A stretch of 64,000 bases of DNA. Origin: Stenurella melanura (Eukaryota > Arthropoda > Insecta > Coleoptera > Cerambycidae). Made by a program: the position numbers and the translations under genes. The notes beneath the pieces were generated by a model. The model was not told the origin of the DNA. It searched no databases and was given only the letters and a program-made list of their open reading frames with translations. The stretch is from positions 117,872,503 through 117,936,502 of the forward strand of contig OY757313.1 of NCBI GenBank assembly GCA_963583905.1. The letters are read 5' to 3'. Shown piece after piece: positions 1 to 12,149 of this stretch. Within the stretch, counting starts at the first letter, position 1; every line of letters begins with the position of its first letter.

Positions 1-183
1 CTGTTGTGTTTATAATGTGAACGTTGAAGGGGGAAGAGGAAGAAAAAGGCCAAAATTATGTGTAAATATAAACAAAACAAAAACAAAATACTAAATGTGA
101 ATTAACTTTAAAGCGAAGTATAATATGGGATCACTAAGTAAGATAATTAGTACAGTAATTGAAGGCAAAATACGGTGATACTG

Positions 184-1863
184 TATAATTTTGCCAAACA
201 CCACCGATTTGCACAAAAATTTAGATTTAGGTTCTACTTACCCTCTAGTTCAAAATTGACCCTGTTCCGGGCGTTGATTTTTTTATTTTAGGGGTGAAAA
301 CTACCCCTATTCGAAAATAATTATGGAATTGTAGATTCGAGCGTGTAAACGATTGAAATCATCTTTAAATAAGTTGAATGAACGTCAAATTACATTAAGG
401 GACATAATTTATGATTTATTAAACAGTTTTCTCCCTAAAAGCCACCCCCTAGAATAGTTATAATAAAAAAAATATCTTCAAAATGTTCTTTAGCAACTTG
501 GAATGATGAAATATCACCGATTTGCATGAAAATTAAAATTTTATTTTTCAATCATTTTCAACAGCTCTTCAGGTGCAGATTGATTCGGAGTTTTGATTGG
601 ATTTAATACTCCTTGAATATTAACCCAACCCTAATCAAGTGGGCTTAATATTTTTATTTCCCAGCCATAACTGGGTTTGCAAGTAAACCCTCTTTATGTG
701 CTCATTTGAAGCACCAATTGTTGGAACGATCGAGGACAACTTAACTGCATTTTGTTTCTTACAAAAATATGTGATTGGCTATCAATTCCTTCAAAAAACC
801 ATTTTGTAGGTTTTTATAAGAGCTATAAGCTCCTATAATTTTCTTTCATCCCTTATTTTTGAAAGGGTTTGAGCTGAAAGGGCTTGAACAAGTTACTGTT
901 TACGAACATATGCAAACTTACGGCCATATCTTACTGAAGTTTCATCCCACAGAAAAAAACTAAAATTTTCAGAAAAGCAAAACCTACAAGTTTGTACACT
1001 ACAAGATATTGCGTACCCTTAATAGTTTCTGAGTAATTTTGAAGAAAAGGCAATTATCTGCAAAATTACAAAAATGCTCTTTTCGCTTCAAGCTCAAATT
1101 TTTTCAAAACTAAGCACTTTAAACCGGTCAAACTTTTAGGGCATGTTACAAGTACATGAATTAAGTGAGTTGTAAAGTGATAACGATTATTTTCAAATAG
1201 GTGGTAATTGGGGGGCGATTTTTACATTTCTTTGACGTCGAAGAAAATAGGGACCAACATTATTTTCGTCATAACTCGCTTAGTACTGATTCTAGGGACT
1301 CTATAAAAAACTAAAATAAAGATTTCCTCAAGCACTTCAAAAAAGGATACAAGAGTTTCCCCCGAAAAATGCATTGTTTTCTGGTAACTTCACGTTGAAA
1401 CTTTCAATTTTAGCGTTTGACGAATAATAACCAACTTTCAACAAGCTATTACGTCGTTTGAATTGGGTCTACAGACACCATAAACCCACCATTTTTTTGT
1501 TTTTTTATAAGCTATATTTTTACTAAGAATGATTTTTTCGATAAAATACTTACCTTTTGAGTTACTCGCGAAAGACCGTCTGAAAATGTGGGTTTATTGG
1601 TTGAAAATTTACCGTTTCACTCGCGAATAAGTCGAAAAGTGATGACTTTCAGGAAAAATTTTATAGAACAAAAGTTGCTTAGAATTAGTCAGTCTATGCA
1701 TTTCCGAACTTATTTTCAATGAAAAATTTTTCACCCCCAAGAAGGGGTAGCATGCACCCCCAGGGTAAATGCGACCGCCGGTACAACGTCAATTTTGAAG
1801 TAGAGGGTAAGTAGAACATAAATCCGAATTTTTATGAAAATTGGTGCCGTTTGGCAAAATTAT
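184..1863. mobile_element. Non-autonomous DNA element with long terminal inverted repeats
   Basis: The left end (about 184-262) and the right end (about 1787-1863) are inverted copies. Both contain TATAATTTTGCC at the tip, then a run ending in CTACTTACCCTCTA and CAAAATTGAC, with scattered mismatches. Just inside both ends lie short C-runs (ACCCCTATT near 292; CACCCCCAAGAAGGGG near 1731). No reading frame of useful length lies between them. The interior is low-complexity AT-rich sequence. I read it as a DNA transposon relic or large MITE. The superfamily is unknown because no clear target duplication is visible at the tips. Confidence 0.6.
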
Positions 1864-2136
1864 ACGAGAAAAGGGTCATTGACTGGACTAAATGTGACGT
1901 CCATGAAATTTCAAAAATGAAGAGAAATAAGCAGTATCAAAATTGAACGTTTTTGTAACTTCTAGCAGCACATAGCACATCACTTATTAGTTGAAAGGAT
2001 TCATGGCGAAAGTATAAAGAAGACAATTGGGTCAAATAATTGTTACTATATACTTACTTGTAAGTATATAACGGTACACTTCCCGTCAAATAAAATTTTA
2101 CTTTAGTTTTGTGAAACAGTCTTTGACAGTTCAGTT

Positions 2137-3187
2137 TTGACAATTGTTGAGAAATTATTATTCTTAATTTCCACGACTCCACAACAATTAAGCATCATTC
2201 AAAAATTACGAATTGTTTCGAAGATTGAAGATGGTTGGTCAATAAGACTTCTTGCGGAAGAATTTAATGTCAACAAGAATACTGTTTTGAAAATTAAAAG
2301 AAAATGGGAAAATGAAGAAACTGTTGAGAGAAGGGTAGGAACAGGTAGACCAAGAAAAACCTCGGAAGAGCAGACACTACTTTAGTAAATTATATACGAA
2401 ATCATCCTTTTGATAATACAAGTAAGGCTAAATTTGAAACAAGTTTTCCCGCCTCCGTAAGGACGGCTTTAAGAAGAGTGAAAAAATCTGATCTTAAGAA
2501 TTGTGCTGCCGCAAAAAAATATCAATTAGCAGAAGAGAAAAAGCAAGGCCGTATAATATTTGCTCTCAATCGTTTATTAAATTATGCTGATTTCTTGAGA
2601 AATGTAATTTTTTCTGATGAAAAGATATTTCAATCCCACAATGACGATGGTATTCGGGTGTATAGGCCACCACGCTTTAGGTTTGAAAATTATGTTGCAT
2701 CCAATAATGGATCTGGAAGGTTTTCAGTTAACGTTTGGGCGCAGATGTCAATGGAAGATTTAGGGGTTTGCTGGAATATCGATGGAAGGCTAAATTCTAG
2801 AAAATATTTGGATACTTTGAATAATGTAATGTTGCCTTCAGTTAGTCAACGTTTCTCTGATGACAATTTTATATTCCAGCATGATAATTGCTCAGTGCAC
2901 AGCACCAATTGTGTGAGAAGTTATATAGATGAAAATAATGTTGAGGTTCTGCCTTGGGCTGTCAAAAGTCCCGATATGAATCCGTTAGAGAACATTTGAG
3001 GAATAATGGCTACGAAAATGCAGAAAAAAAAATGTTATCCCCTTAAATAAAAATCATTTATGGTCTCTCATTGAGGAAACCTGGGAAAGTCTGGCGGAAG
3101 TCAAAACCCTATCACAAATTTGATCGATCCAATGCTCAGAAGAATACAAAAAGTAATAAATAATAACGGGACCATGATTAGATATTG
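2137..3187 (+). pseudogene. Tc1-like (DD34E) transposase, broken
   Basis: A Tc1-family DDE transposase would cut and paste its own element by binding the terminal repeats. The first part (2137-2385) has a paired-type helix-turn-helix (LAEEFNVNKNTVLKIKRKW) and the GRPRKTS linker. A frameshift follows at about 2385. The catalytic part (2478-2999) shows IFSDEK (first D), FQHDNCSVH (second D) and SPDMNPLENI (E), with 34 residues between the second D and the E, which is the Tc1 signature. An in-frame TGA at 2998 replaces the Trp normally following NPLENI, and the frame then continues to about 3187 with EETWESL-like and LIDPMLRRIQ-like sequence. No ATG start is visible near 2137. At least one frameshift and two stops make it dead. 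Terminal repeats were not found. Confidence 0.85.
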
Positions 3188-3309
3188 AATTCTACTATTT
3201 CTGTTTTTGTTTGTTTTTTATTTTTTACTTTAGATATTTTTAATAAATTACTGTCTAATTAATAAAACCAGTTGTATTATTTGGAAAATAGAACAGTTGG
3301 CACCACCGC

Positions 3310-5776
3310 ACGAAACTGGTAGTAGGGACCGACTGGACAAACAAAAAACCTATATGAATTTTTTCTCTAGGGGCACTTTGAAAAAACTGACCTAGGTTTA
3401 AATATTGAATGTTAAGGTAGGAAATATTTGAGAACTACTGTTTTTCAAGGTCAATGGATGTTATAGTTCCGAATATTAGAAATAATAAAAAACTGTAATA
3501 TCCGACTTGTGCTCCCACCTGATGAAGTGCGGCACTTTGATGGGATTATTTGTACCGAACTTTTTATACCACTAATTATGAAAATGTAAATAATTCCTTC
3601 TCTTTCGGCACAACGCAAGCATAGCATGGCCGCAGAGGTTTAAATAGGATTTGTTTACATGTGATTTTTAATTTGGAACAAAGTTATTGTAGCTTTCATT
3701 GTCGTTTATAAGAATTTATAAAATTTAAAAGTGGTTTATTAACATTTGTAACATTGTGTTAAAAGCTTAAAAAATTAGTAATTATTTTATGAAATTGGAA
3801 AACAAACAGTTAGACGTCCGAGATACGATAACAGAAAATAGTTGTGTATTTTAAGTTAGGAAAAAATCTAATTTTTTTAACGAATTGAGCGCATAATTTT
3901 TCCCAATCAGATATCGTAAACTAAAAATCGGGTATTTGGTCTCTATGAAAATCAATGTAAACAATAATAAACAGATCAAAACAAGACAGCGAGTACTACT
4001 AATAATAATAATAATAATAATCGTGCGTTTAATGCCCAATAGGTAACACCCAATGACTGAACAACTCTTACTCGAAATGATCTCCATCTCCACGCATACA
4101 TATTTCTGCACGTCGAACTAAGGACATACGCACTCCGTTCAACACATTTGGAAAATTAGGATCATTTTTTATGATTTCTATGCACATTAAAATACGTTGT
4201 TGCAATTGTTCTAAAGTGTCAATTGAATGACGGTAAACCAGAGATTTAAAATGCCCCCAAAAATAAGAGTTCATCGGATTTAAGTCGGACGATCTAACAG
4301 GCCATGGTACTGGCCGCCACGTCCAACCCATCGTCGAGGAAATTTCTGTTCAAAAAATTTCGAACGGCCAGACTAAAATGGACTGGCGCGCCATCGTGCA
4401 AATGCCACATTTTTCTGCACATAGCCAAGGGTACATCTTCCAGTAAATTTGGCAACGTATGTTGCAAAAAATTTAAGTATAGGTCCAATTATTTCAATTC
4501 CTGCCCACAAGTTAACGCTGAACCGTCGTTGAAAATGCGCCCTTCTTATTACACGTGGATTTTCGTCTGCTCAATAGTGCATATTTTTGAAATTAAACAC
4601 TCCATTTCTGGTAAAATACGACTCATCGGAGAAACACAGAAATTAAAAATTCCTCACTTGCCGCATGTTTTTGTAAAATCCACCTAGAAAATTGCATTCG
4701 CTCTGCAAAATCTTGAAGTTCTAGTGCCTGGTTGATAGTGATAGGGATGTAAGTTCATATCTCTCAATATCCTCCATACCACAATATGGGATACTCCCAC
4801 ACGGTTCGCTATATCGCGGGTGCTCAAAGTTGGATCCTCTTCTACAAGTTCCAAAATTTGAATCTCTGCGTCAGTTACCCTTTCTTCGCATTGTGGACCT
4901 CGCTCTCCTCCATGTCCATCGAGACGACCTGTTTCTCGAAGACGCTGGTGAATACTAACAAATGTACGACCACAAGGATGACCTCTATTAGGGAACCTTA
5001 AACAATAAAGCTCTTCCGCACCAGCTGCATTTCCACCACTTTCTCCATACATCACGTGCATATCCACGAGCTCTGAATAAGTGTAATCCCCCATAATGTC
5101 CAAAATCTGCGTTTTAAAAAACTGTGAATTAACGATATCAATAAAGAAAACAAAAAGAAAAACTTGGTCCAAAATTCAAAAGTAACACAAAAAGCACGAA
5201 CGAGAAGTAGTGTCTTACGTAACCAAGTACTAATGACTTGAACGATAAGTCAATAAAATAAATCTTAACATAAGTGGCACAAAATTCAAAAATAACACCA
5301 GCTACAGACAAAACCAAGGAACGGGTAGGTCGCATCGTGTGCACATTGTTTACCAAGTAAGGACACAAACTGAAATTATTACTTGGGAATATTACAAGGG
5401 AGAGTATTGCACGCGTAATAAGATAATTTGGCCGCGAAGAAGCAAAAAACATGGCGGTATCCTCTGTCGGTCACTTTTAACTGCTTTGTCGGCATGCTTT
5501 TCGATGACTCCCGTCGCGGCCTAATTATCTCTTAGGCTCACCATACCTATTTGCACGAATGTCAGAGTATCATGAGCGACAAGACGTGAGGCAATAAATC
5601 CCACCCCAATATGCCAGCAGTTCTCAAACAATGTTATTAAGTATTTTGGAAATTTATGTTTATTTTTTTTCTCCAAAACTATGAACTTTAGACCCCATGT
5701 TATATAAGGTTTTTTTGTTTGTCTTGTCGTTCCCTACCACCAGTTTTTTTAATGACATGAAACTAATTACACCCTC
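3310..5776 (-). mobile_element. Decayed mariner-like element (copy A)
   Basis: The right end (5700-5776) and left end (about 3310-3420) are inverted relatives of each other and of the ends of a second copy at 54044-55226. Shared landmarks are ATGACATGAAACT and ATTACACCCT at the outer right tip, CTGGTGGTAGG-type sequence, and AACAAAAAACC about 40 bp in. The left tip has lost its terminal 30 bp or so. A transposase fossil lies inside on the minus strand, so the 5' end is at 5776. The region 5100-5300 (5' leader) is also recognisable in the second copy. A TA duplication cannot be confirmed here because the ends have decayed. Confidence 0.75.
4068..5094 (-). pseudogene. Mariner-like transposase fossil of copy A
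   Basis: The likely start is the ATG at 5094 (MGDYTYSELVDMHVMYGE). A helix-turn-helix region follows, with FPNRGHPCGRTFVSIHQRL and RLRETGRLDGHGG, then the second HTH (STRDIANRVGVSHIVVWRIL) near 4780. The frame breaks near 4684. Catalytic fragments appear in two further frames: WHLHDGAPVHFSLAVRNFL (second D, 4294-4488) and WPVRSSDLNPMNSYFWGHF (third D region, 4068-4331). The residue after NP is N where relatives usually have D or E, but the catalytic Asp of SSD is kept. The first catalytic D region is poorly preserved. Several frameshifts make it inactive. The order HTH to DDE runs right to left, matching the element's terminal repeats. Confidence 0.8.
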
Positions 5777-6484
5777 TCCCCCTCTTTAATTTCGTGACTG
5801 AAATTTATAATTTATGTTCCTTTCTGGAATAATGCGATAAATTCTGAGATACGTAGTGGCCTACATTATCGGAAAATAAAGTGACTAGGTAATTGGAATA
5901 AAAATAAGGAGAGATGAGATTAAAGTATTCTAGAAAGGTATTTATTTCAAAAGTTTAATGAGGTGAAATTATAATTAAATAGTAACTGATTAACAGTCAA
6001 TTATTATTATTGTTATACAAATTAGGTTGTCATATTTTAAAATTAATCCTGACTAAATTGGTACACGTACATATATATTGCAGTATTCTAGTCTATATTA
6101 TCAATTTAAGTAATTTATTTAAATCGAAAAACCCCAATGTTTGCAACATTTACATTACATGGATATACTGTGAACAGATAATAAATTAATTAATATGTAA
6201 AATCCACGTATATATTACATTCGTTGGTATTAGTATAATTATAAAAATATCGGAAAGTCATTAATCATACTCAACGGAGAAATGTTTCTGAGGATGATGA
6301 AGACATAAAAATCATTTCGAATAGTACCTATACAAATTTCAATAGGTAATCTATAAATATATTAAATAAATATAAAGTACAGGATATCCAAATACAAAAT
6401 AGAAACCCATATACCTAATTTAAAGTTTCTATCATAATGTAAATAGCCTCTGATGAGAGCAGACAAATTGTATTGGTAAATATA
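5777..6484. other. AT-rich spacer, no gene recognised
   Basis: No coding similarity, terminal repeats or RNA gene is seen between the two mariner elements. Sequence is strongly AT-rich with short unrelated open frames only. Confidence 0.5.
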
Positions 6485-8821
6485 CAGACTGTCTATTTTA
6501 CGAGGGCCACACCAAATATCTCGCTTAATATCTATTGTAGAAGAATAAAGTTTTAGAAACGGTTATCCCATTTTTTGTGAGCTATATTTCAGTAAAAAGA
6601 AATTTGAAATGCATAGCCTACTTTATGAGATATATTACAAAAACCTGAAAAATAGGAAAACCACAAACGGTTATAGCTTCCTTATTTGAGGAGATACGAA
6701 AAAAGTTAAAGGAATGAAAGTTGACGGCAAAGACAATAAGAATAATAACGTGTAACAAAAAAATCGAAAAATGCAGTTGGCTTTGACATACGCTATTGTG
6801 CAAAAATGAAAAATACATATCTCAAAGTAGACCATGACGCCATTAATTCCGTTATTTTTTTCTCATTCCAACGATATAAAACAGAAATTTTAACCGATAG
6901 TGTCAATATTTAATATTTTACGAATACCACAATTCATATAATTGAATCGTAACAATCAGCTGTGCCATAATAGTAAAAATTCACTTTATAATAATTATAA
7001 TTCCGTAATTATTTATTACAATGTAATACAAACCAATAAATATCTCATAAATAAAAATACAACTACAAAACGAACATCCAAAGAAAAAAACAAAAACTAT
7101 GTATAACAGTACTACCTACTGCTATATTGAAAAGAAATTGTGTGTATTTATTTTTCTAACTACAAATGCTCAAATTGTGCACCATGCATTCTGACACATA
7201 AACGTGCTCTACGAGACACGTCACGCATTACATTTTGGAGCATTTCAGGAGTAATTGCCTCACATGCATTTCGAATTCTGGTTTTGATGTCCTCAATATT
7301 TTCAGGGGCAGTTTGAAATACCTTGTCTTTAATGTAACCCCAGACGAAAAAATCCAAGGGAGTAATATCTGGTGATAGAGCTGGCCATAGAATGGATCCA
7401 TAGGTGCCTATCCAGCTATCTGGCATAACTTGATTTAAATAATTTGTACATATTACAGCAGTGTGAGGTGGAGCCCCATCTTGTTGAAAATATGAATAAT
7501 TTAATCTTTCTGCCACTGTTAATTCATAAATAAAATCTTGAAATTCGTTTTGCAGGAAATTAAGGTATCTACGAGCGGTTAATTTGCCATCATAAAAATA
7601 AGGTCCAATTACTTTAGGCCCTAAAAGACCCAACCAAACATTCGTAGAAAATCTTTCTTGGAAAGCAGTCTCTCTGCACCAATGTGTATTTTCTCGTGTC
7701 CACTTATAATGCATATTTCTATTGAAAAATCCATTATTAGAAAAATTTGATTCGTCCGACCAAAGAATTTTGCTACATATCAGCGCGTCATTCTTTTTCT
7801 TATTTAATAACCATCTACAAAATCTTACTCTCCTTGGCTTATCTCCCTCATTTAAATGTTGAACTTTCCTCATTTTGTAGCATCGAAATCCGTTTTTTTT
7901 TCAATATTTTTCTTGCACTGTCTTTTTTTATGCGACAGTTTCTCTGAATTTGTCTCAAAGAGGTTTCCTCATTTTGGTTAACATAATTCATTACTCTATT
8001 CACTTTTCTTACATTATCCGCAACATGCGCTCGCCTTACTACTTTTTTTGAAAATGAACCGTGCGTTTTTAGATTTTGAACTAACTTCCTAAACATAGTT
8101 CGATTTGGCTGCGGAGCATCTGGAAATCTATCTCCGTAAACCGTGACTGCCATCTCAGCGTCAAAATTGCACTGACAATAAATGCTAATCATATCGAATT
8201 TGTTATTATTGGTGTACACCATAATTACTGATATAAAATTTGTCTTAGAACTCGACAACGCAACATACAACATACAACAGTGACAATCTGTCAAATTTAT
8301 TAATAACTGTATACATTGTTTTTCACTAATTATGGCACAGCTAATTGTTACGATTCAATTATATGAATTGTGGTATTCGTAAAATATTAAATATTGACAC
8401 TATCGGTTAAAATTTCTGTGACATGTTTTATATCGTTGGAATGAGAAAAAAATAACGGAATTAATGGCGTCATAGCCTACTTTGAGATATGTATTTTTCA
8501 TTTTTGCACAATAGCGTATGTCAAAGCCAACTGCATTTTTCGATTTTTTTGTTACGCGTTATTATTCTTATTGTCTTTGCCGTCAACTTTCATTCCTTTA
8601 ACTTTTTTCGTATCTCCTCAAATAAGGAAGCTATAACCGTTTGTGGTTTTCCCATTTTTCAGGTTTTTGTAATATATCTCATAAAGTAGGCTATGGATTT
8701 CAAATTTCTTTTTACTGAAATATAGCTCAAAAAAATGGGATAACTGTTTCTAAAACTTTATTCTTCTACAATAGATATTAAGCGAGATATTTGGTGTGGC
8801 CCTCGTAAAATAGACAGTTTG
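6485..8821 (-). mobile_element. Nearly intact mariner-type transposon with ~490-bp inverted repeats
   Basis: The element is bounded by TA dinucleotides (6483-6484 and 8822-8823). It has very long terminal inverted repeats, about 6485-6973 and 8331-8821, that match almost base for base. The tips read CAGACTGTC on the left and GACAGTTTG on the right. The space between the repeats is filled by one transposase gene on the minus strand with a single frameshift. The short unrelated-looking frames at 6618-6818 and 8489-8689 are the two arms of the same repeat, not genes. Near-identical arms and an almost complete gene suggest relatively recent insertion compared with the other mariner copies in the window. 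Confidence 0.9.
7160..8222 (-). pseudogene. Mariner-family transposase, one frameshift
   Basis: Start is taken at the ATG at 8222 (MVYTNNNKFDMISIYCQ). It carries an N-terminal helix-turn-helix region (DRFPDAPQPNRTMFRKLVQN), then a second HTH (SLRQIQRNCRIKKDSARKIL). The frame is lost in a run of nine A residues (minus strand, about 7893-7901) and resumes one base out, continuing to 7160. The catalytic domain has WSDESNF (first D), FQQDGAPPHTA (second D) and LSPDITPLDFFVWGY (third D). I count 36 residues between the second and third Asp, so it is a DDxD mariner relative rather than Tc1 DD34E. The C-terminus ends RARLCVRMHGAQFEHL, typical of this group. A one-base change in the homopolymer is the only break seen, which could also be an assembly or sequencing error. 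Confidence 0.88.
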
Positions 8822-8823
8822 TA

Positions 8824-9589
8824 TAAACAATTTTCTGAGCCTTATTTAACTATATAACACTCATTGTTATTTATTCCTCTGAATAATGTATTCTGGATAA
8901 AATTAAAACTTTATAAACTCCATTTACTAGAAACCCACTTTTATTTATTCATTGGTTTTTCAAGTACATAACAGATTGAAAATCCAAATAAATATTAATT
9001 ATAGTAATCAGTGAGACTTAATAAATTGTGTGATAATATTTTAACGCCTAAACCTAAACTACTACTAATAACAGCAATTTAGAGATTTATATATTCGCAA
9101 AATCTCTTTAGCTAGTCGAAGGCGATATTCATTTCTTGGAGTATAAGATGGTATACGGAAAGAAAATAATTTTCCCAGTTTAGGTACTGTATACATTACA
9201 CAACATTTCTCATTTTAAATGAAACAATAATAATTCAAGTACTCTGTTGGTAAAACCAAATGGCTAACGACCAAGATTTTTGTGCAAGAAAAAATATTTC
9301 ATTTATGAATCCCACGCATAATGTAGAAAAATATTGATGTATTTTCTATCAAATTGTCAATAACAATAGTAAACATAATACTTTTCGCTAATTTATTGAT
9401 CATTTTGTATAATTGTTGTACATTTTAGGGGCACTCTCCACAACTTTTTATACATAACGTTACTTTTGGGCACTTCTAATTTTATGTTTGTATTCAATTA
9501 CAAAATATAAAAAATATATAAAGTTAAACAAATACTAACTTTTTTCTAACTCACTGTCGAAATGTCGTACTTTTCAACTGCCATTTTAG
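8824..9589. other. AT-rich spacer, no gene recognised
   Basis: Nothing with coding or repeat signature is seen apart from general AT richness. Confidence 0.45.
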
Positions 9590-9680
9590 TGTGAAATGCG
9601 TCGCACCAGTGGATCAGTGCGAAAACAACTGTCACTTTTCACACTCAGTGCGAAAAGAACTTACACTTTTCGCACTAGTA
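9590..9680. repeat. Cluster of GTGCGAAAA / TTTTCGCAC motifs
   Basis: Within 90 bp the octamer-like motif GTGCGAAAA occurs at about 9618 and 9649. Its inverted form, CACTTTTC(A/G)CAC, occurs near 9633 and 9664. The alternating orientation would allow a stem. It could be the end of a repeat element; no protein or RNA family is recognised. Confidence 0.4.
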
Positions 9681-10228
9681 TAAGGAGAAATTTATAACAT
9701 AAAAAATCTAATCAAAATTTATTATAATTTTGTAAACATTTATTGGAATTTTACATTAAGAATTTATTTGTTATATGTGTCGGAGAGGTTCCGGTTCTGT
9801 ATATACTGTGTATACTTTCGTAGACGCCTTTCTATAGTCTTATAGACTCATAATTCATTGAAGTCAAGAGAAAGTTGTCAACAAGTACCGATTGCATTAA
9901 GGAATGTGAAGAGTAAACATCTCGATATGTGGTCGTGTGAATCATCAGATGACGTCTGGAGTCCCTGGAAGCCCTCTTCCCAGCGAGCGGAACAACATGC
10001 CTGAAAGTCCCGTAGATAAGTACCCATCCTTAAGATAAACTCGATAGAGAGTAGTTGAAATCGCGGGACTTTCAATAGTGGACTGCTAGCTCCAGTATTT
10101 TGGTGGTATTGTTTGTATTTTCAATCCGAAGACATTTACCTGTTTAGATAAATCATACCTCATGTTACTTTGTTATTTATGCGATTATTTAAGTGATTTT
10201 ATTGTGTTTACCAATGTGTGGCCTAAAT

Positions 10229-10591
10229 CTAATAGATCCGCCCCAAAACACCCCTCGCCCATTTATATATAAATTCTTCTGGTGGCTGTTCGGCTATATT
10301 ATCTGGAACTTGGAAACCAAATATTTCTTTTCCCCCCAATATTTTAACAGCTGTCCTCCGCTTATTTTCCGCAGAGTTTTCTATGTATCATTCTGCAACG
10401 TTGGACGATTTCCAAGCTCCGTGACACTTGAGCGTTAAAATATCGGCTCGGGAAACTACCAACAGTGATGCAGAAAGTCTTCTGAAACAGTGTCCTGTGT
10501 ATCCTGAAGAATTAGATAATCCTAGAAATAAAGCTATCTTCTTGAGCATAGCACCAAGCTGGTTAATCCAGATGGGTTGCAAGTTCAAAAT
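10229..10591 (-). pseudogene. Tyrosine recombinase C-terminal fragment (Crypton-like)
   Basis: The frame from 10588 reads a tyrosine-recombinase catalytic C-terminus. It has GYTGHCFRRLSASLL, containing the H-x-x-R box, then TLKCHGAWKSSNVAE, containing the H-G-x-W box. The catalytic Tyr region (YIENSAENKRR) follows immediately but is separated by an in-frame TGA at about 10410. The frame then stays open to a stop at 10229. This arrangement matches the Crypton-type recombinases of animal genomes, often annotated in insects as integrase-like proteins. The N-terminal half is missing upstream of about 10591. The nonsense codon sits between the HxW box and the nucleophile, so the fragment is inactive. 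A DIRS-type origin is possible but no reverse transcriptase is nearby. Confidence 0.72.
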
Positions 10592-10849
10592 ATTTCAACG
10601 TTTTGAACTTTTTTTTATTATTTGTACGTTCGTAGAGAAAAAATCTTGTATGATACTCGTGTGAAAATGCGTTTAAGGCCCTTGTATGAGTTACATAACC
10701 CGGCTGCACCTCGTTGTGTAGCTTTCATACGCGTGCCTTAGACATTCATAGATTTTGTTTAAATAGGGTTCTTCATTTAGACAACACTAAGCTACTGTCC
10801 AAATTTTACAATTGGACTTTTCCTTCTTAAGATATCATGTTTACAAAAG

Positions 10850-11005
10850 AACGTGATGAACAGTCTGACGGACGGACGGACGGACGGACATTTTGAAAGT
10901 TGTTCTGAATTCGATCACAAACACAGTGATACGAAATCTTTTTCTCTACGGGAGATATTACCTAATATACTCTTCGTTGTGTATTTGCGAAGAGTATAAT
11001 AATGG
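10850..11005. repeat. Dispersed repeat with GGAC microsatellite
   Basis: A short (GGAC)n run at about 10863-10888 is followed by GAATTCGATCACAAACACAGTG and ends in GAAGAGTATAATAATG. The reverse complement of the same order is found at 45795-46000 (TATACTCTTCGCAAATGC, GTTGGTGATCGAATTC, then CGTCCGTCTGCCCGTC). Two diverged, oppositely oriented copies define an interspersed repeat of unknown class. Confidence 0.5.
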
Positions 11006-11064
11006 AATTTAATTCATATGACAATATTTTCAAATTGAAACCTTTTGTTACTGTAGTATTTACC

Positions 11065-11662
11065 CATTGAGTTAGAAGGTAGGGAGAAGACATCCTATAC
11101 AAATTTCCTATACAGAAACGGCATCGGTAGGCGTGGCTAAATATAGTAACAATATCGTGGTTTTGCCAGACCCGGACTAATTAAAATAATAATAACTTTG
11201 TACCACGACGAGACGGTCTATCTGGATAGAGTAAATAAATGTTTAATTCAATGCAAGAGTTTTAACAATTTTTATTTACCTTGATATATAAAATGTGCAA
11301 TGTTATTCTAAAATAAACCATTTGTTTCTATTCTACGAAATATATAATCCGAGTATATTAAAAAAACATTTAATTAGCTTTTTTTTAATACGGCTCTGTT
11401 TGTTGTTTACACTACCTATGAAATGTTATTCCCGTTAATTTCTTCTTGTCAACGCCATCTCTAGAAGAGCAACTTCTTTTAGCACACGACACCATAGTCC
11501 TTTTAATGTTTATTGTCTAAAATTTAACAAACTATCAGTAAAAATCACAATAAATCGCACGGAAAACAAACTGTCACTATTTGACGGAAAAGTAGTAACA
11601 AGATGGCGAAATGATGCCGTTTTTGATCACGTGACAGCTTCTCCCTACCTTCTAACTCAATG
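11065..11662. mobile_element. hAT-like MITE with 8-bp target duplication
   Basis: Inverted ends CATTGAGTTAGAAGGTAGGG (11065-) and its reverse complement (ending 11662) flank about 600 bp without coding capacity. The 8 bases outside the left end are TATTTACC and outside the right end TAGTTACC, differing at one position, as expected for an aged 8-bp duplication. The CA start and 8-bp duplication fit the hAT superfamily. Confidence 0.65.
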
Positions 11663-11670
11663 TAGTTACC

Positions 11671-12149
11671 CCTCCAAATAATATCCAGTAATACAGCCAT
11701 ATTCAATGTGTACTGTAACCCCTTAAAATTATGTTAAATAATTTCATCCGAAATATCTAAATAGAAAATAAATAACAAGCATTAGATCATCGTCTATTTA
11801 GATGTTACATTACCTATCGATTGGTAGAATAATCTTATAGAAAAATGTAAAATTACCCAAAATGTCAAGAATACATAAATGGGTTCAATGCGTTTTAACA
11901 AGGTAATTTCATAAAATCTTCGGTGTGTGATGCGCATACAAAGTCTTCTTTGTTTGTTTCTGTTAAACCTATAATTTACATTAATGCTTTTCCATGGGAT
12001 TTTGTTTACTGACATTAATATGTAATAGATAGGCTCGGTTATTATTTGTAAACTTAAAACATAAGAGAGGAAATATAAAGAAATACATTAATTTGCTGAC
12101 AATTTAAATTGCCTATTCAATTTTATGTGAATTATGAGTATAAAATTTC
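11671..12149. other. Spacer, nothing recognised
   Basis: Short open frames only, with no family resemblance. Confidence 0.4.

Noticed and set aside
3505..3560. Possible hammerhead: CUGAUGA followed by AGUGC GG CACUU
   Set aside because: The stem is followed by UGAUG, not GAA, and no matching stem I or cleavage site is present. It lies inside a decayed mariner end.
6618..6818. 66-residue frame found twice (also 8489-8689)
   Set aside because: Both are the terminal inverted repeats of the same mariner element.
9878..10075. Possible small host gene on the minus strand
   Set aside because: No recognised domain, splice context or repeat; the frame is short enough to be chance.
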